64,000 nt of DNA from contig NZ_CP031416.1 of NCBI RefSeq assembly GCF_003367375.1, positions 3,417,501 through 3,481,500 on the forward strand, in the 5' to 3' direction. Source of the stretch: Gallaecimonas mangrovi (GTDB lineage: Bacteria; Pseudomonadota; Gammaproteobacteria; Enterobacterales; Gallaecimonadaceae). The position numbers and the translations under genes are program-made. The notes under the pieces are model-generated. The model made no database searches and was not told where the DNA came from. It saw only the letters and a list, made by a program, of their open reading frames with translations. This document shows positions 18,850-28,944 of this stretch, one piece after another. The stretch's first letter is position 1; each line of letters opens with the position of its first letter.

Positions 18850-20103
18850 TTATTTACTGATTTTGAACTCAGGGTAAGCTTCCATACCGCATTCGGCCAT
18901 ATCCACCCCTTCGTATTCCTCTTCTTCGCTAACCCGCAGGCCAACCAGTTTCTTGAGGACAAACCAAACGATAAGGGAGGTGATAAAGACCCAGGCAAAG
19001 ATGCTGATGACGCCGAGGGCCTGAACGCTGAAATGGGTTTCACTGTTGGAGAATGGCACCGCCATAACACCCCAGATACCAACAACACCGTGCACTGAAA
19101 TAGCCCCAACCGGGTCATCAATACGCAGCTTATCGATACCAATAACAGAGAACACAACCAACACGCCGCCAATAACACCAACAATGGTTGCCCACAGCGG
19201 GCTAGGTGCTAAAGGTTCAGCGGTGATGGCAACTAGACCTGCCAAAGCGCCGTTGATAGCCATGGTCAGGTCGGCTTTACCAAACAAGAACTTGGCAGTG
19301 ATCAGCGCAGCAAGCAAGCCACCACAGGCAGCCATGTTGGTATTAACGAAAACCTTAGCAACAGCATTGGCTTCATCAATGTTAGACACTTTCAGCTCTG
19401 AACCGCCATTAAAGCCAAACCAGCCCAGCCACAGGATAAACATACCCAGGGTTGCCAGCGGCAGGTTAGAACCGGGAATAGCGTTTATCTCGCCGTTCTT
19501 ACCGTATTTACCGATACGAGGTCCCAGCAGAAGTACACCCGCCAATGCTGCCGATGCCCCCGTTAAATGCACAACACCCGAACCGGCAAAGTCGGCAAAG
19601 CCCTTAGCGTCTAAGAAGCCGCCACCCCATTTCCAGTAACCTTCGATGGGGTAAATAAAACCGGTCAGTACCACGGCAAAAGCCAGGAATACCCACAGTT
19701 TCATGCGTTCAGCAACAGCGCCAGAAACCACAGACATGGCGGTAGCGACAAACACAACTTGGAAGAAGAAGTCTGCCATATGGGCATAAACCGGAGCATC
19801 GTCACCACCTTTAAGGATGGTGGCCACTGTATGTTCCGGTCCAATCAGGAAACTAACACCAGGCCAGTAGCTGTTAACTGCAGCACCCGGGTACATGATT
19901 TGATAGCCGCAAATCATGTACATCACGCAGGCCACAGCAAACAACACAGCGTTTTTAGTTAAGATTTCAGTGGTATTTTTTGCGCGCACAAGCCCCGCTT
20001 CGAGCATGGCAAATCCGGCTGCCATCCACATAACGAAGGCGCCCGAAACCAACAGATAAAAGGTATCGAGCGCATAGGCTATTTGTATTGTTGGTTGGTC
20101 CAT
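18850..20103 (-). CDS. amtB: AmtB, ammonium transporter
   Basis: 417 residues with 11 predicted membrane helices. Family signatures include FVMWMAAGFAMLEAGLVRAK, DFFFQVVFVATAMSVVSGAV, GSGVVHLTGASAALAGVLLL and FGFNGGSE, and the pore histidines appear in VVHLTG and VHGVVGIWG. The protein begins without a cleaved signal peptide (MDQPTIQIAYALDTFYLLVSG). It conducts ammonia/ammonium across the inner membrane and is blocked by GlnK when nitrogen is plentiful. The gene follows glnK by 40 bases in the standard glnK-amtB operon. Confidence 0.96.
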   Translation of the reverse strand: MDQPTIQIAYALDTFYLLVSGAFVMWMAAGFAMLEAGLVRAKNTTEILTKNAVLFAVACVMYMICGYQIMYPGAAVNSYWPGVSFLIGPEHTVATILKGGDDAPVYAHMADFFFQVVFVATAMSVVSGAVAERMKLWVFLAFAVVLTGFIYPIEGYWKWGGGFLDAKGFADFAGSGVVHLTGASAALAGVLLLGPRIGKYGKNGEINAIPGSNLPLATLGMFILWLGWFGFNGGSELKVSNIDEANAVAKVFVNTNMAACGGLLAALITAKFLFGKADLTMAINGALAGLVAITAEPLAPSPLWATIVGVIGGVLVVFSVIGIDKLRIDDPVGAISVHGVVGIWGVMAVPFSNSETHFSVQALGVISIFAWVFITSLIVWFVLKKLVGLRVSEEEEYEGVDMAECGMEAYPEFKISK

Positions 20104-20143
20104 TATCCTCTCCTAAAAATAACTCTCGTTCTGGGGGACGAGC

Positions 20144-20551
<408 letters not shown>

Positions 20552-20614
20552 TCAATTGGTTATGAATAAAGGCGGAAATTGGAGAGGAAATGACGCACCA
20601 GTTACGGACGCCGA

Positions 20615-20631
20615 TGCACTAATTTGGTGCA
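20615..20631. promoter_or_regulatory. NtrC enhancer site
   Basis: TGCACTAATTTGGTGCA matches the NtrC consensus TGCACYANNNTGGTGCA at all defined positions. It lies about 85 bases upstream of the -24 element and covers the stop codon of yacL. A weaker copy may lie near 20592-20610. Confidence 0.85.
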
Positions 20632-20972
20632 ACGAAGTCCAGCCACGCCGAAAACAGTTTGATGCCGTCTTCAAGGCCACAGCACGAGAGGTTGTCACTG
20701 TCATCTAAAGTCAGCTCAGGATCCAGCTCATTGTCCGTCAGGTTCAGGTTGTGATGGCAAAGGCTGAGTTCCCCTTGCTCGACCTGCAAGGTCCACTCAT
20801 GGCCTTCAAAACAAAAATCTGAATCGGCTTTAAGCCCGTCAAGGAGCCGCTGAATTTTAGCGTGGTCAATACCCAATTCATCTTCAATAAAACGGCCAAA
20901 GGCCACAAACCCCAGCTCCATTTGGATCTGGTGGCGGCCATCAAAAGGATTAAATCTGAATTGGTATTCCAT
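20619..20972 (-). CDS. yacL: YacL family protein (UPF0231)
   Basis: 117 residues, highly acidic. It matches the UPF0231 family by its MEYQFRFNPFDG start, the central LKADSDFCFEGHEWTLQVEQ and the C-terminal SCCGLEDGIKLFSAWLDFV. The function is unknown; the E. coli homologue lies beside acnB, as here. GGAGGTGCT precedes the ATG. The NtrC site of the next operon overlaps its last codons. Confidence 0.88.
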   Translation of the reverse strand: MEYQFRFNPFDGRHQIQMELGFVAFGRFIEDELGIDHAKIQRLLDGLKADSDFCFEGHEWTLQVEQGELSLCHHNLNLTDNELDPELTLDDSDNLSCCGLEDGIKLFSAWLDFVAPN

Positions 20973-20999
20973 AGCACCTCCGAAAGGAGGCTTATTGTA

Positions 21000-21302
21000 T
21001 TAGGCGTCTTGGCTGACGCCAAGAACCTGACCGCTTACGGCATCAATCAATACACGCTGAACTTGCTGCTGCTGGTCACGGATGCGCAGCTGGTAATGGT
21101 AGCCACCGTCAACAGACAGCATTTTGGCATCTTTGATACGGGCATCAGGGAAGGCTGTGAGTAAATTTTGATGTAATTCATCAAAGGGCTTGATGGTGCC
21201 GTTATTTACCACCGCAACCACTTCATCGGGCTGCATTTCCTGAGCAAACAGGCTGGCAGAGGCAAGAATAAACAACGCAGGTAAGGTTTTCTGCAACTTC
21301 AT
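21000..21302 (-). CDS. PepSY-like exported protein
   Basis: 100 residues with a signal peptide (MKLQKTLPALFILASASLFA, cut before QEM). The remaining 80 residues have one PepSY-like unit: a helix (FDELHQNLLTAFPDARIKDA) and a beta-strand pair (GGYHYQLRIRDQQQQVQRVL) ending in the typical VDAVSGQVLGV. PepSY proteins are thought to inhibit or modulate peptidases or to act in two-component sensing; no partner is evident. AAGGAG precedes the ATG. It ends 27 bases before yacL and may be co-transcribed with it. Confidence 0.75.
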   Translation of the reverse strand: MKLQKTLPALFILASASLFAQEMQPDEVVAVVNNGTIKPFDELHQNLLTAFPDARIKDAKMLSVDGGYHYQLRIRDQQQQVQRVLIDAVSGQVLGVSQDA

Positions 21303-21450
21303 TAAATCTCCTTTTTCATATAACTGGTGGCAATTCTATCGTATTTAGCGATAAAAGTCCGGTGCTTATTCCGAAACAGCTAGTTTCAGTTAATAAAACG
21401 AATCGAATAGCTATATGAATTACAGCAGCCTCACTCCCCACCTTCACCAT

Positions 21451-21479
21451 AAAAAAAGCCCCGCCTAGGCGGGGCTTTT
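21451..21479 (-). terminator. intrinsic terminator after acnB
   Basis: AAAAAAAGCCCCGCC-TA-GGCGGGGCTTTTC; on the minus strand it ends in a T-run 17 bases past the acnB stop. Confidence 0.9.
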
Positions 21480-21495
21480 CAAGACAGCGTTACCG

Positions 21496-24093
21496 TTACA
21501 CGGCAGCCTGCACAATCACCTCATCTGCCTTTTTAGTGTATTGCGGCAGTTGGTCAAAGTTCAGGTAGCGGTAGGTATCGGCAGCGGTGGCATCCAAAGA
21601 ATGCGCATATTCTAAGTATTCAGCCGGTGTCGGCAATTTACCCAAAATAGAAGCTACCGCGGCAAGCTCAGCAGAAGCCAAGTAAACATTGGCACCTTTA
21701 CCTAAGCGGTTCGGGAAGTTACGGGTAGAGGTAGACACCACAGTGGTGTTATCACCTACACGCGCCTGGTTACCCATACACAATGAACAACCCGGGATCT
21801 CGATACGCGCGCCAGAGCGGCCAAAGATGCTGTAGTAGCCTTCTTCAGTTAGCTGGTCGCGGTCCATTTTAGTCGGTGGCGCGATCCACAGGCGGGTATT
21901 GAGCTGGCCATTAAACTTGTTAAGCAGCTTACCGGCAGCACGGAAGTGACCAATGTTGGTCATGCAAGAACCGATGAAGACTTCATCAATGTTCTCACCA
22001 GCCACGGTAGACAGCAGACGAGCGTCGTCAGGATCGTTCGGCGCGCAAAGAATAGGCTCTTTGATCTCACTCAGATCGATCTCGATAACTTCGGCGTATT
22101 CGGCGTCGGCGTCGGCTTCCATCAAATCCGGGTTAGCTATCCACTCTTCCATGGCAGTGATACGACGCTCAATGGTACGGCGGTCGCCATAGCCTTCGCT
22201 GATCATCCACTTGAGCATGATGATGTTGGAATTCAGATACTCGATGATCGGCTCTTTATCCAGCTTGATGGTACAGCCAGCAGCGGAACGCTCGGCGGTA
22301 GCATCAGCCAGTTCGAAGGCTTGCTCAACCTTCAACGTTGGCAAACCTTCGATCTCCAGAACGCGGCCAGAGAAGGCGTTTTTCTTACCTTGTTTCTCAA
22401 CGGTCAGCAGACCTTTCTGGATGGCGGCGTAAGGGATGGCATGCACCAAATCACGCAGAGTGATACCAGGCTGCATTTCGCCTTTAAAACGCACCAGAAT
22501 CGATTCCGGCATATCCAGTGGCATAACACCGGTCGCGGCAGCAAAAGCCACCAAACCAGACCCGGCCGGGAAGGAAATACCAATAGGGAAACGGGTGTGG
22601 GAGTCACCACCGGTGCCGACGGTGTCAGGCAGCAGCATACGGTTCAGCCAAGAGTGAATAACACCGTCGCCCGGACGCAGCGATACGCCGCCACGGTTCA
22701 TGATAAAATCGGGCAGAGTGTGGTGAGTTTCCACGTCAACCGGCTTAGGATAAGCGGCGGTGTGACAGAAAGACTGCATGGTAAGGTCGGCGCTAAAGCC
22801 AAGGCAGGCCAAGTCTTTCAGTTCATCACGGGTCATGGGGCCGGTGGTGTCTTGCGAACCAACGGTGGTCATTTTCGGCTCGCAGTACTGACCAGGGCGC
22901 ACACCTTTAACGCCACAGGCTTTACCTACCATTTTCTGGGCCAGGGTAAAGCCTTTACCGGTGTCTTTTACATCCGCGGCATGGCGGAATTCTTTGGAAG
23001 GCTCAAGGCCCAGAGCTTCACGAGCCTTGGTGGTAAGGCCACGGCCAATGATCAGCGGAATACGGCCACCGGCACGCACTTCGTCAAGCAGTACGTCGGT
23101 TTTCAGAGCAAACTCGGCCAGTACTTCGTCGCTATCGTGGCGGGTGATTTTGCCTTCATAAGGGTAGATGTCGATAACATCGCCCATATCCAGCTTGGAC
23201 ACGTCCACTTCAATCGGCAGCGCGCCAGCATCTTCCATGGTGTTGAAGAAGATAGGGGCAATTTTACCGCCAAGGCAAACACCGCCAGCACGTTTGTTCG
23301 GTACAAAAGGAATGTCGTCGCCCATGTGCCAAAGCACAGAGTTGGTGGCAGACTTACGGGAAGAACCGGTACCAACAACGTCGCCAACATAAGCTAGCGG
23401 GAAGCCTTTTTCTTTGAGCTTCTCAATGGTGGTGATGGGGCCAATTTCGCCATCTTGGTCAGGTTCAATACCTGGGCGCGCCATTTTCAGCATCGCCAGA
23501 GCGTGCAATGGGATGTCGGGGCGTGACCAAGCATCTTGAGCTGGCGACAAGTCATCGGTGTTGGTTTCACCCGGGACCTTGAAAACGGTCACGGTGAATT
23601 TGTCGGAAACACCTTTTTTCTCTTTGAACCAATCGGCGTTAGCCCAAGACTCAACGATTTCTTTGGCGAAGCTGTTGCCCGCTTTCATTTTTTCCACAAC
23701 GTCGTGGAAGGCATCAAACATCAGCAGCGTGTGCGACAGCGCTTTAACGGCGATAGGCGCCAGAGTGCTGTCATCCAACAAATCCACCAAAGGCTCGATG
23801 TTATAACCGCCCTGCATGGTACCCAGCAGTTGTGTGGCTTTTTCTTTGGATACGATAGGAGATTGGGTTTCGCCTTTAGCGACGGCAGCTAAGAAACCTG
23901 CTTTTACGTAGGCGGCTTCGTCAACACCGGGGGGAATGCGGTTTTCTAGCAGGTCAATCAGAAAGGCTTCTTCACCAGCGGGCGGGGTCTTCAACAACTC
24001 AACCAGTTGAGCAGCTTGCTCAGCGGAGAGAGGTTTAGGTACCACGCCTTGGGCGGCGCGTTCTTCAACATGCTTACGATAGGCTTCTAGCAC
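21496..24093 (-). CDS. acnB: AcnB, aconitate hydratase B / 2-methylisocitrate dehydratase
   Basis: 865 residues, the size of E. coli AcnB. The start is GTG at 24093, with AGAGGA upstream, and gives [16 protein letters not shown], which aligns with E. coli. The N-terminal HEAT-like domain spans 1-160, followed by the swivel domain ([20 protein letters not shown]) and the aconitase core. The 4Fe-4S cysteines lie in [15 protein letters not shown] (near 430), [11 protein letters not shown] (near 710) and [12 protein letters not shown] (near 770). It interconverts citrate and isocitrate in the TCA cycle and, when apo, binds mRNA in E. coli. Confidence 0.96.
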   Translation of the reverse strand: MLEAYRKHVEERAAQGVVPKPLSAEQAAQLVELLKTPPAGEEAFLIDLLENRIPPGVDEAAYVKAGFLAAVAKGETQSPIVSKEKATQLLGTMQGGYNIEPLVDLLDDSTLAPIAVKALSHTLLMFDAFHDVVEKMKAGNSFAKEIVESWANADWFKEKKGVSDKFTVTVFKVPGETNTDDLSPAQDAWSRPDIPLHALAMLKMARPGIEPDQDGEIGPITTIEKLKEKGFPLAYVGDVVGTGSSRKSATNSVLWHMGDDIPFVPNKRAGGVCLGGKIAPIFFNTMEDAGALPIEVDVSKLDMGDVIDIYPYEGKITRHDSDEVLAEFALKTDVLLDEVRAGGRIPLIIGRGLTTKAREALGLEPSKEFRHAADVKDTGKGFTLAQKMVGKACGVKGVRPGQYCEPKMTTVGSQDTTGPMTRDELKDLACLGFSADLTMQSFCHTAAYPKPVDVETHHTLPDFIMNRGGVSLRPGDGVIHSWLNRMLLPDTVGTGGDSHTRFPIGISFPAGSGLVAFAAATGVMPLDMPESILVRFKGEMQPGITLRDLVHAIPYAAIQKGLLTVEKQGKKNAFSGRVLEIEGLPTLKVEQAFELADATAERSAAGCTIKLDKEPIIEYLNSNIIMLKWMISEGYGDRRTIERRITAMEEWIANPDLMEADADAEYAEVIEIDLSEIKEPILCAPNDPDDARLLSTVAGENIDEVFIGSCMTNIGHFRAAGKLLNKFNGQLNTRLWIAPPTKMDRDQLTEEGYYSIFGRSGARIEIPGCSLCMGNQARVGDNTTVVSTSTRNFPNRLGKGANVYLASAELAAVASILGKLPTPAEYLEYAHSLDATAADTYRYLNFDQLPQYTKKADEVIVQAAV

Positions 24094-24212
24094 GACTCGA
24101 TCCTCTTGTGTAGCAGGCCAGGCTAGGCCTACCGGTTTATCTTTCGGGACAGGCCCGTGGAGGTGCGGCGATTATAGCGATTTTGTGACCAGAATTGAAT
24201 TTCTGACAATAT

Positions 24213-24240
24213 AAAAACGCTGCTAAAAAGCAGCGTTTTT
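24213..24240 (-). terminator. intrinsic terminator after the S9 peptidase
   Basis: AAAAACGCTGC-TAAAAA-GCAGCGTTTTT; symmetric and 20 bases past the peptidase stop. Confidence 0.85.
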
Positions 24241-24261
24241 ATGCAACAGAGCCTTACCTAA

Positions 24262-26712
24262 TTATTTCAGATTAGACTGCATCAGGTTGAAGATCCGCTG
24301 ATATTCGTCAAGCCAGCTAGAAGGCTCGCGGAATCCGTGGTGTTCAACCGGATAGGGTTCAATGCTGAAGTGGTTGGTTTTGTGCAGCTCAATCAAGTGC
24401 TGAACCATGCGAATGGAATCTTGGAAAAAGACATTATCGTCCAAAATACCCGACATGATCAGCAGCTTGCTTTGCAGGTTCTGGGCAAAGTAAATCGGTG
24501 AACTGCGGTGATAAGCAATAGGGTCATTGCCCGGCAGGTTCAAAATATTGGAGGTATAAGGCGCATTGTAGTTAGCCCAGTCGGCAACCGGACGCAGCGC
24601 CGCCCCTACTTTGAACAAATCAGGCGCGGTGTAAAGGCTCATAAAGGTCAAGAAGCCGCCGTAAGAGCCGCCGTAGGTCCCTACCCTGCTCTTATCCACA
24701 CCATAATGCTTGGCAATGTAGTTAACGCCGTCTTTTAAGTCTTCCACTTCCGGATGACCCATATCGCGGTAAATCGCGGTACGCCAGTCACGGCCGTAGC
24801 CTTCGGAAGCGCGGTAGTCCATATCCAGCACAACGTAACCTTTGGTGGCTAGCAAGCTGTTAAACATGAACTCGCGGAAGTAGTCGCTCCAGCCCATGTG
24901 CACTTCTTGCAAGTAGCCTGCGCCGTGGTTAAACACCACTGCGGGGTAATGCTTACTTGGGTCGTAGTTTTTCGGCAGATAAACCTTGGCGTAGATAGGC
25001 TGCTTGGTATGGCTTGAGGGCACCGCCACAATTTTGGGCGCTATCCAGGGGCTGTCTTCAAAGGCTTTACTCACGGTGTGAGTCAGCTGCTCGGGCTTAC
25101 CGCCCTGGCTGCTCATGCTGTAGAGCTCCGGGGGGCTCAGCACTTTTGAGTGAGTCAGCACCAACTTTTTACCGTCTGGACTTAACACAAAATCGGTCAT
25201 GCCATTAAGGTCAGTCAGTGCGGTTTGTTTATCGGTCGCTAAATCAACCTTGTACACCTCGTAGATGCCGGGGTGTTTAACGTTGGCTTTAAAATAAATG
25301 CTCTTTTGGTCCGGGCTTACCACCGGGTTATGTACTTCCCAAGCACCGCTATTAAGCTGCTTGGCTTTGGCGCCCCAAGGCTTTAAGTACAAGTGGCTGT
25401 AGCCGCTTTGCTCGGACTGGTACCAAAGGCTGTCGTTTTTCAGCCAACCAAAATCATTGTATTGGTAGTTGATCCAGGCACTGTCATGCAAATGATGCTG
25501 GGTGGTCAGGGCGCCCGTTTTAAGGTTAGCGGTAACTAACCAACGGTCTTTGTTATCTTGCGCTTCAAGCATCAGCGCCAGTTTACCGTCGTCACTCCAC
25601 TGAATAGCAGACTGATGCCAGCCCCAATCTTCAATCAAGCTAACCGCACGGGGGCCTTTAAAGGCATCAACCTTGTAACCGGCTTTACGGTTCTCTTCCC
25701 GCACTTTGGCTATGGGATCTTTGTCGATACCCGGCAAATCTTTCAGTGCTAGGTGTTTTTCACTGCGGGTTTTCAAATCGATCAGTGTGAACACTTGCGG
25801 GTTAGGCTTCCAATCGGCAACCCGTTGGCGAACGGGGCGAATTTCCACTTCCCCACTGCGGCCTAGGTAATTGGGCAAAATGTCCTTTTCAGCACGCGCC
25901 GGGACGTCTTTTTCTGTGACAACCAGCAGTTTTGAGCCGTCTTTAGACAAGCTCATTTCCACCAGCCGTAGGCCTTTGCCTAAGTAAAAAGGCTGTGGGT
26001 TAGCGGTAGGATCTGCTGCTTGTAACTGCTCGTTTTCCTCAAGCTGCGCTTTGGGGCGCTGGTAGTATTTTTTATCTACCCATTTGATGAGTTTTTTCTG
26101 TTCAGTCTGCAGATACGTTTCGGCTTTTTCTAATTTTTCTGGCTGATCTTTTAGCTCAATTTGTGCCAGTAATTTCACTAAGCCACTTTTCGGGTTAACG
26201 GTGTACACCGCATTGTTGCGATGAAAAGCGATACGGCCGTCGTTTAAAAATTGCGGGTCGCTGTCGTCATCGCTGGTGCCGGTGAGCTGCTGCAGTTCGC
26301 CATTGTGTTGCAGGTAAAGATTACCGGCGTAGCTGTAGGCATGCAGGCCGTCTTTCCAAACACCACTGTCAACATGCTTATAGCGGTCTTGGTCTGGCAC
26401 CTCGGTAATTTTGCCGTCGTTACTAACGGTCATCAGCTCGTAAATTTCATCGCTGCCTTTTTTCTGCTGCCAGAAATACACCTGGCCGTTGGCACCGATA
26501 AAGGGCTGCTGTGGACTGCGGGCGATCCACTGTGGGTCGCTCATAATTTTAGCCAAGGTAGGATGCCCGCTGGCATCACGCATGGTGACAGGGGTTGCTA
26601 CTTGATAGTCGGGTTTGGCGGCCGGAGCCGGCGTCTGTCTGCTGCTATCGGTGGTAGTGGCACAAGCCGCCAACACTACCGACATGGCCAGAGGAATAAG
26701 GGCTTTTTTCAT
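24262..26712 (-). CDS. S9 family prolyl oligopeptidase-like lipoprotein peptidase
   Basis: 816 residues. The signal peptide ends in a lipobox (MSVVLAAC), so the protein is probably an envelope lipoprotein. Residues about 60-540 form a WD40-like beta-propeller (SPDQKSIYFKAN, SPDGKKLVLTHS). The C-terminal alpha/beta hydrolase has the nucleophile Ser in GGSYGGF (near 650), an Asp in GILDDNVFF and a His in VEHHGF. These form the S9 catalytic triad. It likely cleaves peptides after proline or similar residues; the closest relatives are DPP IV/acylaminoacyl-peptidase types. GGAG precedes the ATG. A terminator separates it from the M13 gene upstream. Confidence 0.92.
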   Translation of the reverse strand: MKKALIPLAMSVVLAACATTTDSSRQTPAPAAKPDYQVATPVTMRDASGHPTLAKIMSDPQWIARSPQQPFIGANGQVYFWQQKKGSDEIYELMTVSNDGKITEVPDQDRYKHVDSGVWKDGLHAYSYAGNLYLQHNGELQQLTGTSDDDSDPQFLNDGRIAFHRNNAVYTVNPKSGLVKLLAQIELKDQPEKLEKAETYLQTEQKKLIKWVDKKYYQRPKAQLEENEQLQAADPTANPQPFYLGKGLRLVEMSLSKDGSKLLVVTEKDVPARAEKDILPNYLGRSGEVEIRPVRQRVADWKPNPQVFTLIDLKTRSEKHLALKDLPGIDKDPIAKVREENRKAGYKVDAFKGPRAVSLIEDWGWHQSAIQWSDDGKLALMLEAQDNKDRWLVTANLKTGALTTQHHLHDSAWINYQYNDFGWLKNDSLWYQSEQSGYSHLYLKPWGAKAKQLNSGAWEVHNPVVSPDQKSIYFKANVKHPGIYEVYKVDLATDKQTALTDLNGMTDFVLSPDGKKLVLTHSKVLSPPELYSMSSQGGKPEQLTHTVSKAFEDSPWIAPKIVAVPSSHTKQPIYAKVYLPKNYDPSKHYPAVVFNHGAGYLQEVHMGWSDYFREFMFNSLLATKGYVVLDMDYRASEGYGRDWRTAIYRDMGHPEVEDLKDGVNYIAKHYGVDKSRVGTYGGSYGGFLTFMSLYTAPDLFKVGAALRPVADWANYNAPYTSNILNLPGNDPIAYHRSSPIYFAQNLQSKLLIMSGILDDNVFFQDSIRMVQHLIELHKTNHFSIEPYPVEHHGFREPSSWLDEYQRIFNLMQSNLK

Positions 26713-26732
26713 TATCTACTCCGGGGAATGGC

Positions 26733-26759
26733 AACAAAACAGCCTCCCGAGGGAGGCTG
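26733..26759 (-). terminator. intrinsic terminator after the M13 peptidase
   Basis: On the minus strand CAGCCTCCC-TC-GGGAGGCTG is followed by TTTTGTTG. It lies between the two peptidase genes. Confidence 0.7.
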
Positions 26760-26795
26760 CTGAGATTAAGGCAAGGTACTTTGTACCATTTCTGC

Positions 26796-28856
26796 TTACC
26801 AGATCTTCACGCGTTTATCCGGCGCTACATACATCTTGTCGCCTTCTTTGACGTCAAAGGCTTTGTAGAAGGCCGGTACGTTTTCAACGGTGCCGTTAGC
26901 ACGGTATTGGCTAGGGCTGTGCGGGTCGGTATTCAGACGCTTACGCAATTCCGCTTCACGGTAGTTACGGCGCCACACCTGGGCCCAACCAATAAAGAAG
27001 CGTTGGTCACCGGTAAAGCCGTCCATAACCGGCGCAGTTTTGCCGTTAAGACTCATGTGATACGCCTTATAAGCCATGGTCAGGCCGCCCAAGTCACCGA
27101 TGTTTTCACCCAAGGTGAAGTTGCCGTTTACATGGGCATCGGGGAACGGATAGTAACTGGAATACTGCGCCGCCAACTGCTGAGTGCGCGCCTTAAACTT
27201 CTTCAAGTCTTCCTTGGTCCACCAGTTATGCAGGTTGCCATCGCCGTCGAAGTTGGCGCCGGAGTCATCAAAGCCGTGGCCGATTTCGTGGCCGATAACA
27301 GCGCCAATGCCGCCGTAGTTCACCGCATCATCGGCTTTAGGATTAAAGAACGGCGGCTGCAAAATGGCAGCAGGGAAGACAATTTCATTGGCAACCGGGT
27401 TGTAGTAAGCATTGACGGTTTGTGGCGTCATGCCCCACTCGCTGCGGTCAACCGGTTTGTCTAGCTTGTCGAGCATGTCTTTGTATTCAAAGGCGGCGTA
27501 GCGGCGATAGTTGCCAACCAACTCGTCCGCTTTGATGGTCAGGCCATCGTAGGATTTCCACTTATCCGGGTAGCCGATTTTGGGGGTGAACTTAGACAAC
27601 TTAACCAAGGCGGCTTGCTTGGTTTTTTCGCTCATCCAGTCCAGGTGCTTAATGGAGTCGGCATAAGCATCCAGGATGTTTTGTACCAGTTGCTCCATAC
27701 GCGCTTTGGCTTCAGGTTTGAAGTAGCGCTTCACATAGGCTTTACCCACCATCATGCCCAGCACTTGGTCAGACGCATCAACCGCTTGTTTCCAACGCGG
27801 CGCCTGTTCTTCGGTGCCGGAAAGTAACTTACCGTGGAAAGCAAAGCTTCTGTCAGCAATCTGTTTCGGCAATAACCTGGCGTAGTTGTCCACTAGGTGG
27901 AACGCCATATAAGACTGCCAGGTATCAACTGGCACCTTACCGAACAGCTTGCCGAAGGCAGCGAAATAAGAAGGCTGGCCAACAATGATGTTGTGGGCTT
28001 TATCAATACCGGACGCTGTAGCGTACTGGTCGTAGTAAAAGCTGTGCAGCGTTTTGGCAAGCGCGGCGGCGGATTCTTTGTTGTACGTCGCATTCGGGTC
28101 GCGGTTTTTCACCTTGTCCCATTGTGCTTTCGCCAGCTTGGTTTCCAGCGCCAATATGGCTTTGGCACGTTTTTCGGTGTGGTCGAAACCGGCGTTTTTC
28201 AGCTGGTCGGCCACATACTGTACGTAGGCATCACGAATTTTTTGGTACTTGGCAGATTTATCCAAGTAGTAATCGCGGTTTGGCAGGCCAAGACCGGACT
28301 GGTCCATGTACGCAGCATTTTTCATGGAGTCTTTGGCATCGGCATACACATAAAAGCCGATAGGCAAGGTCACACCTTGCAGCGCCAGCTTACCCATTTC
28401 CTGGGCAACAGCAGCATGGCCTTCGAGGTCGCGAATAGCGTCTAGGTCGGCTTGAATTGGCGTTAGCCCCAGTTGCTCAATCAGCGCGGTATTCATGTAG
28501 GACTTGTAGAAATCGCCAATTTTCTGGGCATCAGAGTTTGGCGCGGCATCTTTTTGGGCGGCATCTTCTTCAATGATGGTTTTCAGAGCCGCTTGGCTGT
28601 CGTCATACAGCTTCGTGAAAGAGCCGTAGTTAGATTTGTCAGCCGGAATGGGAGTGTTTTTCAGCCAGGTACCGTTAACGTAGTGATAGAAGTCGTTTTT
28701 GGGGGAAACACTTTTATCAAAGTTGGCCAGCTCGATTCCTGATACCGGCTTTGTTTGTTCTGCTGATGTGCTGGTTGAGGAACTATCGGCCCAAGTGGCG
28801 GTGCTTATCCCTAAGCCGAGGGTCACGGCCAGTGCCAAGTGACTCAATTTGGTCAT
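26796..28856 (-). CDS. M13 family zinc metallopeptidase (PepO/neprilysin-like)
   Basis: 686 residues with a signal peptide (cut near ATWA-DSS). The N-terminal M13 domain begins near residue 50 (SVSPKNDFYHYVNGTWLKN). The catalytic part has NAYYNPVANEIVFPA, the zinc motif HEIGH (near 518) and the third ligand in ENIGDLGG (near 578). It ends in YVAPDKRVKIW, the usual C-terminal Trp of the family. M13 enzymes hydrolyse small peptides; this one is predicted periplasmic or secreted. The size and motif spacing are normal. Confidence 0.94.
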   Translation of the reverse strand: MTKLSHLALAVTLGLGISTATWADSSSTSTSAEQTKPVSGIELANFDKSVSPKNDFYHYVNGTWLKNTPIPADKSNYGSFTKLYDDSQAALKTIIEEDAAQKDAAPNSDAQKIGDFYKSYMNTALIEQLGLTPIQADLDAIRDLEGHAAVAQEMGKLALQGVTLPIGFYVYADAKDSMKNAAYMDQSGLGLPNRDYYLDKSAKYQKIRDAYVQYVADQLKNAGFDHTEKRAKAILALETKLAKAQWDKVKNRDPNATYNKESAAALAKTLHSFYYDQYATASGIDKAHNIIVGQPSYFAAFGKLFGKVPVDTWQSYMAFHLVDNYARLLPKQIADRSFAFHGKLLSGTEEQAPRWKQAVDASDQVLGMMVGKAYVKRYFKPEAKARMEQLVQNILDAYADSIKHLDWMSEKTKQAALVKLSKFTPKIGYPDKWKSYDGLTIKADELVGNYRRYAAFEYKDMLDKLDKPVDRSEWGMTPQTVNAYYNPVANEIVFPAAILQPPFFNPKADDAVNYGGIGAVIGHEIGHGFDDSGANFDGDGNLHNWWTKEDLKKFKARTQQLAAQYSSYYPFPDAHVNGNFTLGENIGDLGGLTMAYKAYHMSLNGKTAPVMDGFTGDQRFFIGWAQVWRRNYREAELRKRLNTDPHSPSQYRANGTVENVPAFYKAFDVKEGDKMYVAPDKRVKIW

Positions 28857-28944
28857 GTGTGTTGTCCTTGCTGATTTTAATAATGACGAGACATGTTACA
28901 AATTAGGTACATGTCTGCAAAGAATGACTTCTTTAGCAAATGTT

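Noticed and set aside
21946-23397. 483-codon open frame opposite acnB
   Set aside because: It is fully antisense to acnB, which has all family motifs. Long antisense frames are common in GC-biased genes, and the translation shows no domain or ribosome-binding site.
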